A stretch of 64,000 bases of DNA from Fibrella forsythiae (GTDB lineage Bacteria; Bacteroidota; Bacteroidia; Cytophagales; Spirosomataceae). Shown piece after piece: positions 35,212 through 44,165 of the stretch (its first letter is position 1; each line of letters begins with the position of its first letter). The notes under the pieces are model-generated. The model did not search any database and was not told where the DNA came from. It saw nothing but the letters and a program-made list of their open reading frames with translations. Where the stretch lies: the NCBI RefSeq assembly GCF_017353175.1, contig NZ_JAFMYW010000003.1:1-64000 (forward strand). The letters are read 5' to 3'. A program made the translations under genes and the position numbers.

Positions 35212-35258
35212 GAGGACTGAAAATCCTTGTGTCGGCGGTTCGATTCCGTCCATCACCA
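35212..35258 (+). other. tRNA-Phe 3' fragment, element attachment site and island boundary
   Basis: The sequence contains the anticodon arm (GAGGA-CTGAAAA-TCCTT, anticodon GAA for Phe), a T-arm (GGCGG-TTCGATT-CCGTC at 35234-35250), the 3' acceptor strand CATCACC and discriminator A at 35258. The D-arm and 5' acceptor strand are absent upstream, so it is not a working tRNA. A 3' tRNA fragment beside an integrase gene is the standard scar of integration. The full tRNA-Phe should lie at the other end of the element, left of this window. The fragment's 3' end points to the core chromosome on the right. Confidence 0.85.
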
Positions 35259-35267
35259 CCGCACAAT

Positions 35268-35297
35268 AAGCCTTCTCTATTCAGGGAAGGCTTTTTT
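35268..35297 (+). terminator. Rho-independent terminator of the original tRNA gene
   Basis: AAGCCTTC (35268-35275) pairs with GAAGGCTT (35286-35293), followed by TTTT. It stands 9 bp after the tRNA-Phe 3' end and was presumably the terminator of the intact tRNA transcript. Confidence 0.7.
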
Positions 35298-35446
35298 GTT
35301 GGTGTCTGTTGGCTCGATCCGATGGGCTTAATAGTATGCATGCATACCATTTTTAGTGAGGGGCAAATATACGGTTTCCCCGATTGCAGTCAAGGCAGAA
35401 ATTCGGGTAATTTTGACACAACCCACCACGCCCGTCTTTCCTGCCG

Positions 35447-36478
35447 ATGTCTACGTTGACCCCTTCTTTTTGCCGTATCGGCTACCTGTTGCTTCTGACA
35501 TACATATCAGCCCCTGGACAGGCAATCGATCAATCAAGCGTTGACAATAGCCCGATGACGATGCAGATTAGCACTCAGCCAGCGACTACTCAGACCCATA
35601 CCGATTTTACGGAAAGTAGCTGCCCTGCCTCCCAGGCCTGTGTGGATACGCTGGCGGCCCCCGACACCATACGCCGATCTACGCGCCGGTTGCGTACGGG
35701 GTTACTATTGAGCTCGTCAGTGCTATCGCTGGGAGCTACGTATGTGTATCTCGAAAAAAAATGGTGGAGCGAGGGCTACACCAACTTTCATCTCGACGAT
35801 GGCCGCGATTTTCGCTATGCCAGTAATATCGACAAGTTCGGCCATCTGCTGGGTGGCATCGTCACGGCCGATACATACTATGGGGGCTTTCGCTGGGCAG
35901 GCATGACGAAGCAGCGGGCCGAATGGTATGCCGTGGGGGCAGCCGCTTTCGTTCAGCTGAGTATCGAGTTTAAAGACGGGTTCTCGCCGCGTTACGGACT
36001 TAGCTGGGCTGATGTGGCGGTGGGTACGTTGGGTGGTTTCTGGCCGATGCTTCAAAATCATGCTCCGTTTTTTAGAGATAGCCAGGTTAAATTCAGCTAC
36101 TGGCAACGTACCGACAAATACTACGAGCATCGGGGCATTAAAACACAGGCTTTCTCGATCGACGACTACATCAATCAGACTTACTGGTTCTCGTTTTCGC
36201 CGAAATACCTGTTTGGTTCGTCGCTAAAACAGAAATGGCCCGACTGGCTGCAGCTCTCCGCTGGTGTTGGTCTCGACGCCGATACCTGGAGCCCAACGCG
36301 CAATGGCGAGGGGGGCTTGTGGGAAATCTACCTGGCTCCAGACATTAACCTGGTGGAGCTGTTCAAACCCCGTAAGCCGTGGCTAAAATCGATCCTACAC
36401 GTGTTGAGCTATATCAAAGTGCCCATGCCAACCCTGCAAATTGCGCCCCGCCCGCGCCTGTGGGGACTATATTTTTAG
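35447..36478 (+). CDS. DUF2279 family protein, exported
   Basis: The 343-aa protein has an N-terminal signal peptide (RIGYLLLLTYISAPGQA, about residues 10-26) and a DUF2279 core. The core is seen in NFHLDDGRDFRYASNIDKFGH, GGFRWAGMTKQRAEWYA and the hydrophobic SWADVAVGTLGGFWPML. Family members are envelope proteins of unknown function in Bacteroidota. It is the first gene of the core side, 53 bp before the PQQ dehydrogenase on the same strand. Confidence 0.75.
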   Translation: MSTLTPSFCRIGYLLLLTYISAPGQAIDQSSVDNSPMTMQISTQPATTQTHTDFTESSCPASQACVDTLAAPDTIRRSTRRLRTGLLLSSSVLSLGATYVYLEKKWWSEGYTNFHLDDGRDFRYASNIDKFGHLLGGIVTADTYYGGFRWAGMTKQRAEWYAVGAAAFVQLSIEFKDGFSPRYGLSWADVAVGTLGGFWPMLQNHAPFFRDSQVKFSYWQRTDKYYEHRGIKTQAFSIDDYINQTYWFSFSPKYLFGSSLKQKWPDWLQLSAGVGLDADTWSPTRNGEGGLWEIYLAPDINLVELFKPRKPWLKSILHVLSYIKVPMPTLQIAPRPRLWGLYF

Positions 36479-36530
36479 GGTGTTTCGCTTTATGGTAACG
36501 TGCAGTTGATGAATACTAGAAAACCACCGT

Positions 36531-38666
36531 ATGAACCGCTTACTCCCTGCCCTGACTGTAGTTACGCTGACTACTCTGTGTCTGTTTGCCCTGCCGGGGC
36601 TGAGGCTTGCTGATACTCCGAATGGCGATTGGGCCGACTATCTGGGCGGTCCCGACCGGGCGCATTACTCACCGCTGACGCAGATCACACCAGAAAACGT
36701 GCAAAAATTGCAGGTTGCCTGGACCTACAGTGCACCCGACGAAGGACAAATGCAATGCAATTCGCTGATTGTGAATGGTATATTGTACGGCGTTACGGCG
36801 TCGGTTCAGGCGTTTGCGCTCGATGCAGCTACCGGCCGTGAGCTCTGGCGCTTTGGCGATGCCCTGAAAGCCTGGCACAGTACCAGCCGGGGGGTGGCGT
36901 TCTGGCAGAATCCGGCGAAAACGGACCAACGCATTCTTTACACCCTGGGTAGCAACCTTTACGCGCTGAATGCGCAGACCGGTAAGCCTATTCCAACGTT
37001 TGGAACTGCCGGACGCGTTGACCTGCACGCGGGCCTGGGGCCGGAAAACGGCGAGAAGTTCATTATCTCGAACACGCCCGGCACCATTGCCGGTAACCTG
37101 ATTATTATGCCGGTGCGGGTGTCGGAAGAAGCCGGTGCCGCACCGGGGCATGTTCGGGCGTTCGATGTGCAGACGGGCAAGCTGGTCTGGACGTTTCGGA
37201 CCATTCCGCACCCAGCCGAGGCGGGCTACGATACCTGGCCTAAAGATGCGTACAGGAACCCAAACATCGGCGGGGTCAACTGTTGGGCGGGAATGGCTTA
37301 TGACGCCAGGCGGCAGATCGTTTACGTACCAACCGGCTCAGCCTCCTTTGACTTTTATGGTGCCAATCGTAAAGGCGCAAACCTTTTTGCCAATTGCTTG
37401 CTGGCACTCGACGCTCGCACAGGTAAACGGCTGTGGCACTTCCAGTTCATTCACCACGACATCTGGGATCGGGACTTGCCCGCCCCGCCCACGCTGCTGA
37501 CGATCCGTAAAAACGGCCAACCGATCGACGTGGTGGCGCAGACAACCAAGACCGGCTATGTGTATGTGTTTGACCGGGTAACGGGTAAGCCAATTTTCCC
37601 GATTCGCGAAACGCCCGTTCCGGCGTCGGACATGCCCGGCGAAGTAGCCTGGCCAACACAGCCATTGCCGACTCTGCCAGCGCCTTTCGTTCGCCAGACA
37701 CTGACGGCCAGTCAGTTGAATTCGTTTTCGATAGATAGCGATTCGATGCGCACCTTATTCAATCAGGTTGACCATCGCCCGTTTGCCCCGTTTAATCAGA
37801 CCTCAGGTACGTTGCTGTTTCCCGGTTGCGACGGTGGTGCCGAGTGGGGCGGGGCGGCTGCCGACCCGAATGGTACGCTATATGTGAATGCCAACGAAAT
37901 GGCCTGGATCTTCAAGCTTCGCGCTACGCCCAAAGAGGATGAACTCGCCCACCTGAGCCCCGGTCAGCGGGTATATACGGTGAGTTGCCAGACCTGCCAC
38001 GGCCCCGAGCGGAAAGGCAACCCGAAGAGTGGGTACCCGTCGCTGGTCGATATTAGTACCCGCCGCAACAAGGCGTATGTGTCGCAGGTCGTGAGCGGTG
38101 GAAAAGGCATGATGCCAGGCTTCACGCAGCTTACGGGCGAAGAGAAGCAGGCATTGCTGTCCTTTCTGTTCGACGAAGAAAAAAAAGAAGTGAGTGCCTA
38201 TCCAAGAAGAGCTAAAGCTGGAGCCAAAGCGCCTGAGCAACCCTATAAAATTACAGGCTACAATCGCTTTGTCGACAGTCAGGGGTTGCCCGCCATTGCA
38301 CCGCCCTGGGGCACCCTTACCGCCATTGACCTGAACACCGGGCAACACCGCTGGCAGGTACCGCTAGGCGATGTGACGTCTGTTTCGGCCAAAAACGGCG
38401 GGACACCCACCGGTACCGAAAACTACGGCGGCCCCGCCGTAACGGCCAGCGGACTGCTTTTTATTGCAGCAACGAAAGACGAACAGTTCCGGGCGTTCGA
38501 TACGAAAACGGGCAGGGTTCTTTGGCAAGCCACATTGCCGGCGGCAGGTTACGCAACGCCAAGTGTGTATCAGGCAGGCGGCAAGCAATACGTTGTTATT
38601 GCCTGCGGTGGCGGAAAACTGGGCACCAGGCGAGGCAACCAATACGTAGCGTTTACGCTTCCGTAG
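36531..38666 (+). CDS. PQQ-dependent dehydrogenase with inserted cytochrome c domain
   Basis: Quinoprotein dehydrogenases oxidise sugars or alcohols in the periplasm and pass electrons to the respiratory chain. The 711-aa protein has a signal peptide (residues 1-28) and an eight-bladed propeller start of the usual form (DYLGGPDRAHYSPLTQITPENVQKL). Propeller-type tryptophan repeats follow, such as DAATGRELWRF and DARTGKRLWHF. A cytochrome c domain with haem motif CQTCH (about residues 485-489) and axial Met in KGMMPGF lies inside the propeller, at about 475-565, not at the C terminus. The propeller then closes (DLNTGQHRWQVPLG ... TKTGRVLWQ). Substrate is not predictable; glucose dehydrogenase-type annotation is the nearest. 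Confidence 0.88.
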   Translation: MNRLLPALTVVTLTTLCLFALPGLRLADTPNGDWADYLGGPDRAHYSPLTQITPENVQKLQVAWTYSAPDEGQMQCNSLIVNGILYGVTASVQAFALDAATGRELWRFGDALKAWHSTSRGVAFWQNPAKTDQRILYTLGSNLYALNAQTGKPIPTFGTAGRVDLHAGLGPENGEKFIISNTPGTIAGNLIIMPVRVSEEAGAAPGHVRAFDVQTGKLVWTFRTIPHPAEAGYDTWPKDAYRNPNIGGVNCWAGMAYDARRQIVYVPTGSASFDFYGANRKGANLFANCLLALDARTGKRLWHFQFIHHDIWDRDLPAPPTLLTIRKNGQPIDVVAQTTKTGYVYVFDRVTGKPIFPIRETPVPASDMPGEVAWPTQPLPTLPAPFVRQTLTASQLNSFSIDSDSMRTLFNQVDHRPFAPFNQTSGTLLFPGCDGGAEWGGAAADPNGTLYVNANEMAWIFKLRATPKEDELAHLSPGQRVYTVSCQTCHGPERKGNPKSGYPSLVDISTRRNKAYVSQVVSGGKGMMPGFTQLTGEEKQALLSFLFDEEKKEVSAYPRRAKAGAKAPEQPYKITGYNRFVDSQGLPAIAPPWGTLTAIDLNTGQHRWQVPLGDVTSVSAKNGGTPTGTENYGGPAVTASGLLFIAATKDEQFRAFDTKTGRVLWQATLPAAGYATPSVYQAGGKQYVVIACGGGKLGTRRGNQYVAFTLP

Positions 38667-38774
38667 CAACTGAAACGGCCGTGCTTCCCGAAAACTTCGC
38701 GCGTATAGACGCCGGTCTGAACGGGTTAGCGTAGTTTTGTGTAGCCTAAAACCAGACTCTGGCTCCCGTAACGT

Positions 38775-40007
38775 ATGGCTCAAACAGCTAACCCTATCTA
38801 TTTCAAGGGCTTTAATGGTGTCCGATTTATTGCTGCATCGGCAGTAATTGTTCACCATATTGAAGAGTATAAGTCGGTATTCTTATTTGGCCGCGATGAC
38901 TTGTGGGCGCATCCGTTTGCCTATCAGTTGGGGCGGTTGGGAGTATCGCTGTTCTTTGTGCTGAGTGGTTTTCTAATTACGTATCTGTTGCTGGCCGAGA
39001 AACAGAAGACAGGCACGATCGCCATTCGTAAGTTCTACATCCGACGGATTCTGCGCATCTGGCCGCTCTATTTTCTGGTGATCGGGTTGGGGCTGCTGGT
39101 GTGGCCGCTGATTCCTATTCTGCATACGCCCGCCATGCTGGGCGATGTGTACAGCAATTTCGGGCTGAAGCTTCTCACCTACGGGCTTGTGCTGCCTAAC
39201 ATTGCGCTGGCCTTGTTCGATAACGTACCCATGGTTTCGCACGCGTGGTCGATTGGGGTTGAAGAGCAATTTTACCTCATGTGGCCGTGGCTGGTGATGA
39301 GCAACAATCCCAAACGCACCCTGAAAATTGTGCTGGGTATTGTTGGGGTGTTGGCTCTCTGGTTCCTCTACGAACGGTTTGTGGCCCGCCCTGTTTATCT
39401 GGCCGAAAACACCCGCTATTCGCCTTTCGTACTGCTGGCCTTCTTCCTGGCGCAGTTCCGAATTGGTTGTATGGCTATCGGCGGGGTGGGGGCCTGGCTG
39501 CTCTTCTCGCGGCATAAACTACTGGCATTCGCGTTCCGGCGCGATGTGCAGATTGCCGTTTATAGCGTGCTGGCCGTTTGCATTGCGTTCAGTATCAAGC
39601 CACTGGGTTTCAACTACGAGTTTTACGCTTTGTTTTTCTGCTTCATGTTGCTGAATCTGGCGGGTAATCCGGCTTCGTTGGTGAAACTGGATAACCCGGT
39701 GTCGCGCTTTATGGGCGATATTTCGTATGGCCTTTATATGTACCATCCACTGCTGATTACGTTGTGTATAAACAGCCTGTTACTGTTATGGCCGACCTTG
39801 CCGGTTCACGGTACTACCGCCGACCCGCTGTTTATGGGCTTGTTGTACATCGCTAGCTTTGCCATGACTACGCTCGTGGCCTGGTTGTCGTACCAGTATT
39901 TCGAAAAACCATTTTTATCGTTGAAAGACCGATTCGCGGTTGTTGCCTCCAGTCGACGACCTGCCGAACAGGCTGCCTCGCCGGCCTCTACGCCGCTGGC
40001 CCCCTAA
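38775..40007 (+). CDS. Acyltransferase 3 family membrane protein
   Basis: The 410-aa protein has about ten membrane helices and the family signature near the N terminus (FNGVRFIAASAVIVHHIEEY, with the catalytic-type His pair about residues 22-23), then RLGVSLFFVLSGFLITYLLL and HAWSIGVEEQFYLMWP. These enzymes move acetyl or other acyl groups onto extracellular sugars. The next gene, 9 bp on, is a GT-C-like membrane protein, so both may act on a surface glycan. Confidence 0.88.
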   Translation: MAQTANPIYFKGFNGVRFIAASAVIVHHIEEYKSVFLFGRDDLWAHPFAYQLGRLGVSLFFVLSGFLITYLLLAEKQKTGTIAIRKFYIRRILRIWPLYFLVIGLGLLVWPLIPILHTPAMLGDVYSNFGLKLLTYGLVLPNIALALFDNVPMVSHAWSIGVEEQFYLMWPWLVMSNNPKRTLKIVLGIVGVLALWFLYERFVARPVYLAENTRYSPFVLLAFFLAQFRIGCMAIGGVGAWLLFSRHKLLAFAFRRDVQIAVYSVLAVCIAFSIKPLGFNYEFYALFFCFMLLNLAGNPASLVKLDNPVSRFMGDISYGLYMYHPLLITLCINSLLLLWPTLPVHGTTADPLFMGLLYIASFAMTTLVAWLSYQYFEKPFLSLKDRFAVVASSRRPAEQAASPASTPLAP

Positions 40008-40016
40008 CTTTGTGTT

Positions 40017-41276
40017 ATGCTCATTCTCCTTGTTAAAGGTATTTCTTCACTATTGCTGACGCTGGCAATTGGTCTGCTGCTGTGGCAACGTACCCGCGTT
40101 GAACAGCTGCTGGGTACGAAGAAAGCGCCCTGGATCAGCCTGTTTTTTGTCGTTTTTCGGCTGCTTCCTTTTCTGGGTACGTATGTGGTTATGGGTTTCG
40201 AGCCGCAGTCTGACGTGCAGTGTTTTTACCCCATTGTATCGTCGGCCACCCGGTTTGAAATTCCTTACGTGGGCGCCTACAATGCCTACAGCCCGTTTTT
40301 TGGTTACCTGCTGGCTTTGCCACTGGCCATCTACGATAACATCCGCGTCATCGTGCTGACGTTGCTCCTGCTGGAAACGGTAACGGTCTGGTTAACGCAG
40401 CGCCTGTATCTGCCTCAGCTTACTCAGGGCGAGCGGTTATTCCGTTGCCTGATCTATTACATGCTGCCCGTTTCATTCATCTTCGCGGTCTTCAGCGGGC
40501 AGGAAGATATCCTGGTTTGGGGTGTAGCGCTGGCGGGTGTCTGGCTCTGGCAAACGCGGCAGAATGCGTTTCTGGGTGGTGTTGCACTGGGAATCGGCTT
40601 ACTACTGACCAAGGCCACGTTTGTCTTGCTGATGATTCCGCTCTTTCTGCTCACTCGCCGAAAAGTTGCGTTTGTGGCGGGGGCGGCCGTGGTTGGTTTG
40701 CCGGTGCTGGTTTGGCTCTACCTCACCACAGGTACGTTGTTTATGGATCAGCCCCTGCACGAAGGCGATTATTTAAAAGCCCCCAACTGGCGGTCGGTAT
40801 TGAATCCGGTATTGGTGGGCAACGTTACGCTGAACGGCAACCTCGGCAAGTGGATTACCCTTGCGCTGCTACTGGTCGTGATCATTGGCACTACGTTCTG
40901 GGTACGTAAGCGCGAAGCCCTGACCGGCTATTTACCTACGCTCTACATCGCCATTTTTGCGGCTATGAGCGTATTGCAGCAAAATGCGATCACGGTCTAT
41001 GCGTTTGCGTTCATGCTGCCCCTCGTTTTCTGCCTCACCAATTTCCGGGACAAGACCGAAGTAGCTATTTTGCTGATTTTCAATTTGCTGGCCGCCAACC
41101 ATCCGTCAATCTGGTGGCGTATGAAGCAGCCGTATTACACATTCAGCTCGCTCAGCAACCCGCTGTATCTGGCCGAATACGTGATGGAATGGCTCATCAT
41201 TGCTGGCTTTGCCTGGTGCGTGTGGCTGGCTATCCGGCAGCTAAGGCGTGGCCCGGTGCCTACTCTACCCGCTTGA
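40017..41276 (+). CDS. Polytopic GT-C-like glycosyltransferase
   Basis: The 419-aa protein has about ten membrane segments and the early loop typical of DPM-type GT-C enzymes (GFEPQSDVQCFYPIVSSAT, followed by YNAYSPFFGYLLALP). These residues resemble the Asp-containing loop of GT87/GT39-like mannosyltransferases. Substrates would be a polyprenyl-phosphate sugar and a surface glycan or lipid. It follows acyltransferase 3 by 9 bp. Its last 17 bp overlap the convergent dipeptidase gene. Confidence 0.6.
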   Translation: MLILLVKGISSLLLTLAIGLLLWQRTRVEQLLGTKKAPWISLFFVVFRLLPFLGTYVVMGFEPQSDVQCFYPIVSSATRFEIPYVGAYNAYSPFFGYLLALPLAIYDNIRVIVLTLLLLETVTVWLTQRLYLPQLTQGERLFRCLIYYMLPVSFIFAVFSGQEDILVWGVALAGVWLWQTRQNAFLGGVALGIGLLLTKATFVLLMIPLFLLTRRKVAFVAGAAVVGLPVLVWLYLTTGTLFMDQPLHEGDYLKAPNWRSVLNPVLVGNVTLNGNLGKWITLALLLVVIIGTTFWVRKREALTGYLPTLYIAIFAAMSVLQQNAITVYAFAFMLPLVFCLTNFRDKTEVAILLIFNLLAANHPSIWWRMKQPYYTFSSLSNPLYLAEYVMEWLIIAGFAWCVWLAIRQLRRGPVPTLPA

Positions 41277-41940
41277 ACTGCTGCTTGGCCTGTCGGCGCG
41301 ACAGGGCGTTGAAATGCCACCATTCGTACTCGATCGGTATGAACCCGCCTGCCCGCATGGCTTGCCGTAACAAGCGCCGGTTTTCGACCTGTTGCTTCGT
41401 TAACTGACCTGATTTTAAGAGTTGCCCTTCCTGTTTGGGGTATGCTTTCGGCCCGAAAAAATCGTAGGGCGTACCCATATCGAGGGCGCGACCATCGGCG
41501 GTGGCCAGCGTAAGGTCAACGGCGCAACCGTAGCTGTGAATGGAGCCTTCGCGCGGGTCGGCTACGTAGGTACGCCGCTGTCGTTCAGAATACTGGGGCA
41601 GGGCATTCCACAGCTTCCATTGAGCCGATTGAGGGCGTGCAGCATCATAAATCAACAAACGTAGTTCGGGTCGACGTACCTGGAGCCATTTGCTGGCATC
41701 GGCCAACTTTCGGGCGGCCATTGGTTGCAGGTACGCCCGTACTAAGTCGCCATACACATCCTGTTTTACGAAGTTATCCGTAGTCGAATACTTCAACTCA
41801 ACCAGCAGGCTGGCGTCGATCGTCTGCACGTTGACCAGCCCCTGCTTTTGCATGGAAGCGTCGGTTTGGGCAACCGCGTAATGAGTGAGTGAATGAACGA
41901 GTGATAGAGTGAACAGGAAAAGGATGAAGCGAAAGGGCAT
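41260..41940 (-). CDS. D-alanyl-D-alanine dipeptidase, VanX/DdpX type (M15D)
   Basis: The 226-aa protein has a signal peptide (residues 1-24) and the M15D zinc-peptidase motifs: SIHSYGCAVDLT (SxHxxGxAxD) and EYEWWHFN (ExxWH), giving His, Asp and His ligands with the catalytic Glu. Such enzymes split D-Ala-D-Ala. Outside van clusters they recycle peptidoglycan fragments. No other van gene is nearby, so glycopeptide resistance is not implied. Confidence 0.88.
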   Translation of the reverse strand: MPFRFILFLFTLSLVHSLTHYAVAQTDASMQKQGLVNVQTIDASLLVELKYSTTDNFVKQDVYGDLVRAYLQPMAARKLADASKWLQVRRPELRLLIYDAARPQSAQWKLWNALPQYSERQRRTYVADPREGSIHSYGCAVDLTLATADGRALDMGTPYDFFGPKAYPKQEGQLLKSGQLTKQQVENRRLLRQAMRAGGFIPIEYEWWHFNALSRRQAKQQFKRVE

Positions 41941-42070
41941 AAGACGGATTGTTTGCTGGCGTTTGCGGTCGTAAACTTACAGCACAACGGTATGCTCATC
42001 CATTTCGATTGGGCGATTTGCTCCGTCAACAACCGTTGTGGGACTCATTCTTTAATTCACAAATCGAGTT

Positions 42071-43306
42071 ATGGCCCTTAACTACATCTGGGTAGCTTTT
42101 TTTCTGATTGCCTTCCTTGTCGCGCTTGCCAAACTAATTTTCCTGGGCGATACCGAAATCTTTAAACTCCTGGTTGAAGGGCTCTTCGACTCATCCAAAG
42201 TGGCGGTAATGGACATTGCCCTGCCCCTGGCCGGCGTAATGACCTTCTTTCTGGGTCTGCTCAACATTGCCGAGAAAATAGGGGCCATAAGCGCCATGGC
42301 GCGGGTTATCGGTCCGTTTTTCAATAAACTCTTTCCCGAAGTACCCAAAGATCACCCCGCCAACGGGCAGATGATCATGAATTTTTCGGCTAATATGCTC
42401 GGTCTCGACAACGCCGCCACCCCGTTCGGGCTGAAGGCCATGCAGAGTTTGCAGGAACTGAACCCCGATAAAGAAACGGCCTCCAACGCGCAGATTATGT
42501 TTCTGGTACTTCATACCTCAGGCCTAACCATTATTCCGCTTGGCATTATGGCGCAACGGGCTATTCTGGGTGCCGCCGACCCGTCAGATATATTCATTCC
42601 CTGCCTCATCGGCACCTACGTAGCTACTGTGGCCAGTATTCTGATCGTGGGTATAAAGCAACGACTCAACCTGTTCAATACCACGGTGTTGGGTGGTATT
42701 CTGGGCATTAGCGCGCTGCTGGGGCTGGGTTTGTGGGGGCTGGCTGGCTTGCCGAAAGAGAAGCTCGAAGTAGTTTCGAAAATAGTGGGCAACGTTTTGC
42801 TGATGAGCATCATCGTAACCTTTCTGATTGGAGCCATCCGCCAAAAGATTGATGTCTTCAGTACGTTTATCGAAGGAGCAAAAGCGGGTTTTGAGACGTC
42901 GGTACGGATTATTCCCTACCTGGTTGGGATGCTCGTTGCTATCGGTGCGTTTCGCAACTCGGGTGCGATGGACTACGTGGTGGGGAGCATGAAATACCTG
43001 ATCAGCCTCACCGGCCTGAACACCGATTTCACCGACGCCCTGCCCGTAGCGCTGATGCGCCCGCTGAGCGGTAGCGCGTCTCGTGCCCTGATGATTGACG
43101 CCATGAAGCAGTTCGGTCCCGATTCATTCGTGGGTCGCCTGAGTTGCATTTTCCAGGGTGCTGCCGATACCACGTTCTACATTGTGGCCCTGTATTTCGG
43201 GTCGGTCGGCATCAAAAAGACCCGCTACGCCATTGTTGCCGGGCTAGTGGCCGACTTCATCGGCGTCATTGCCGGTATCGCGCTGGGGTACTTTTTCTTC
43301 CACTGA
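42071..43306 (+). CDS. Fused SpmA/SpmB-like nucleoside-recognition (Gate) membrane protein
   Basis: The 411-aa protein joins two Gate-domain halves. The first resembles spore maturation protein A (MTFFLGLLNIAEKIG, then NFSANMLGLDNAATPFGLKAM) and the second SpmB (IIPYLVGMLVAIGAFRNSGAM, then RPLSGSASRALMID and FQGAADTTFYI). In spore formers SpmA and SpmB are separate proteins. The fused form is common in non-sporulating bacteria, where its transport role is unknown. About ten membrane helices. Confidence 0.85.
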   Translation: MALNYIWVAFFLIAFLVALAKLIFLGDTEIFKLLVEGLFDSSKVAVMDIALPLAGVMTFFLGLLNIAEKIGAISAMARVIGPFFNKLFPEVPKDHPANGQMIMNFSANMLGLDNAATPFGLKAMQSLQELNPDKETASNAQIMFLVLHTSGLTIIPLGIMAQRAILGAADPSDIFIPCLIGTYVATVASILIVGIKQRLNLFNTTVLGGILGISALLGLGLWGLAGLPKEKLEVVSKIVGNVLLMSIIVTFLIGAIRQKIDVFSTFIEGAKAGFETSVRIIPYLVGMLVAIGAFRNSGAMDYVVGSMKYLISLTGLNTDFTDALPVALMRPLSGSASRALMIDAMKQFGPDSFVGRLSCIFQGAADTTFYIVALYFGSVGIKKTRYAIVAGLVADFIGVIAGIALGYFFFH

Positions 43307-43371
43307 TCAGGTACGTTGCTGGCAGAAGCGGGCTGTCGGCAAAATCGTATCGTTGGTAAACCTCATTCATC

Positions 43372-43617
43372 ATGCTGACAGCGATAAAAGGTACTTATAG
43401 CAACGGCCGAATCATTCTTCACGAAACGCCACCACCTGTTGAGGAAGGAGCAGAGGTCGTAGTAACCTTTTTAAGGGATTCTGGACTGCGTACCATAAAA
43501 CCTGAGAAGCCCAACGTGGTAGGCGCGCAAGGTGTTCGATTTGGGTCATTGTTTGGGAAGGTCGGTCTTCCAGATACGTTCAATGGGCCTCTTTATGACC
43601 TCAACGAGTATATGTAA
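43372..43617 (+). CDS. Antitoxin of a VapBC-like pair
   Basis: The 81-aa protein starts with an AbrB/DUF104-like strand pattern (MLTAIKGTYSNGRIILHETPP, then GAEVVVTFL) and ends with a flexible tail that would wrap the toxin (LPDTFNGPLYDLNEYM). The ribonuclease-like toxin gene follows after 5 bp. It should be a DNA-binding or toxin-binding antitoxin; the partner is broken. Confidence 0.65.
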   Translation: MLTAIKGTYSNGRIILHETPPPVEEGAEVVVTFLRDSGLRTIKPEKPNVVGAQGVRFGSLFGKVGLPDTFNGPLYDLNEYM

Positions 43618-43622
43618 TTGCC

Positions 43623-44023
43623 GTGAACGCACTTATTGACACACAAATACTGATCTGGATTCAGGAGAACAACCCGATTATTTCCCTGAAAGCTCGTGCT
43701 GTGCTGTCGAGTGTAGACAATCAGATTTATCTATTTCTCAAATCAGTTTTTTCGAGATAGCTATCAGGCTAAAAATCGGGAAATTGCCTGCTTTTCGGCT
43801 AACTACTGATGAGTTGATGCGTCAGACGGTTCGTGATGGCATGCATATTTTACCGATTGGGGATCATCACATTGCCGCTTACGATCAGATTCCTCTTTAC
43901 GCCGATCATCGCGGTCCTTTCGACCGGTTGATTTTGGCAACGGCATTAGTAGAGAAAATGCCAGTTATTTCTGCGGATGGCCATTTTCACCGGTACAATG
44001 ATGTCGTGGAGATAATTTGGTGA
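43623..44023 (+). pseudogene. VapC-like PIN toxin, frameshifted
   Basis: From a GTG at 43623 the frame reads NALIDTQILIWIQENNPIIS, with the PIN-domain Asp, and hits TAG at 43758. The continuation is in another frame from about 43727: ISQISFFEIAIRLKIGKLPAF and on to FDRLILATALVEKMPVISAD, with the later PIN acidic residues, ending at 44023. The break falls near CTATTTCTC (about 43727-43735), where a short insertion or deletion restores a normal VapC of about 133 aa. The antitoxin is intact. A sequencing error is possible in such a short homopolymer. Confidence 0.78.
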
Positions 44024-44165
44024 TTGATGCGCGTGGAATGACCAGTCAAGCCCCCTGTTCATTATACACCTGTACACTCAACGAACAACATGACCGACGT
44101 ACACATACCCTAGAATATAGGCTCAATCTTTTTAATAAATAATACGGTGGTAGTGCCCGACCCAT

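Noticed and set aside
35168-35350. Minus-strand 60-aa frame containing GDGRNRTADTRIFSP
   Set aside because: This is the well-known false protein produced by reading tRNA sequence backwards. It lies across the tRNA-Phe fragment and its terminator and serves only as extra evidence for the tRNA.
41260-41940. Glycopeptide resistance cluster because of the VanX-type enzyme
   Set aside because: No vanH, vanA or vanR/S-like gene is adjacent; stand-alone members act in peptidoglycan recycling.
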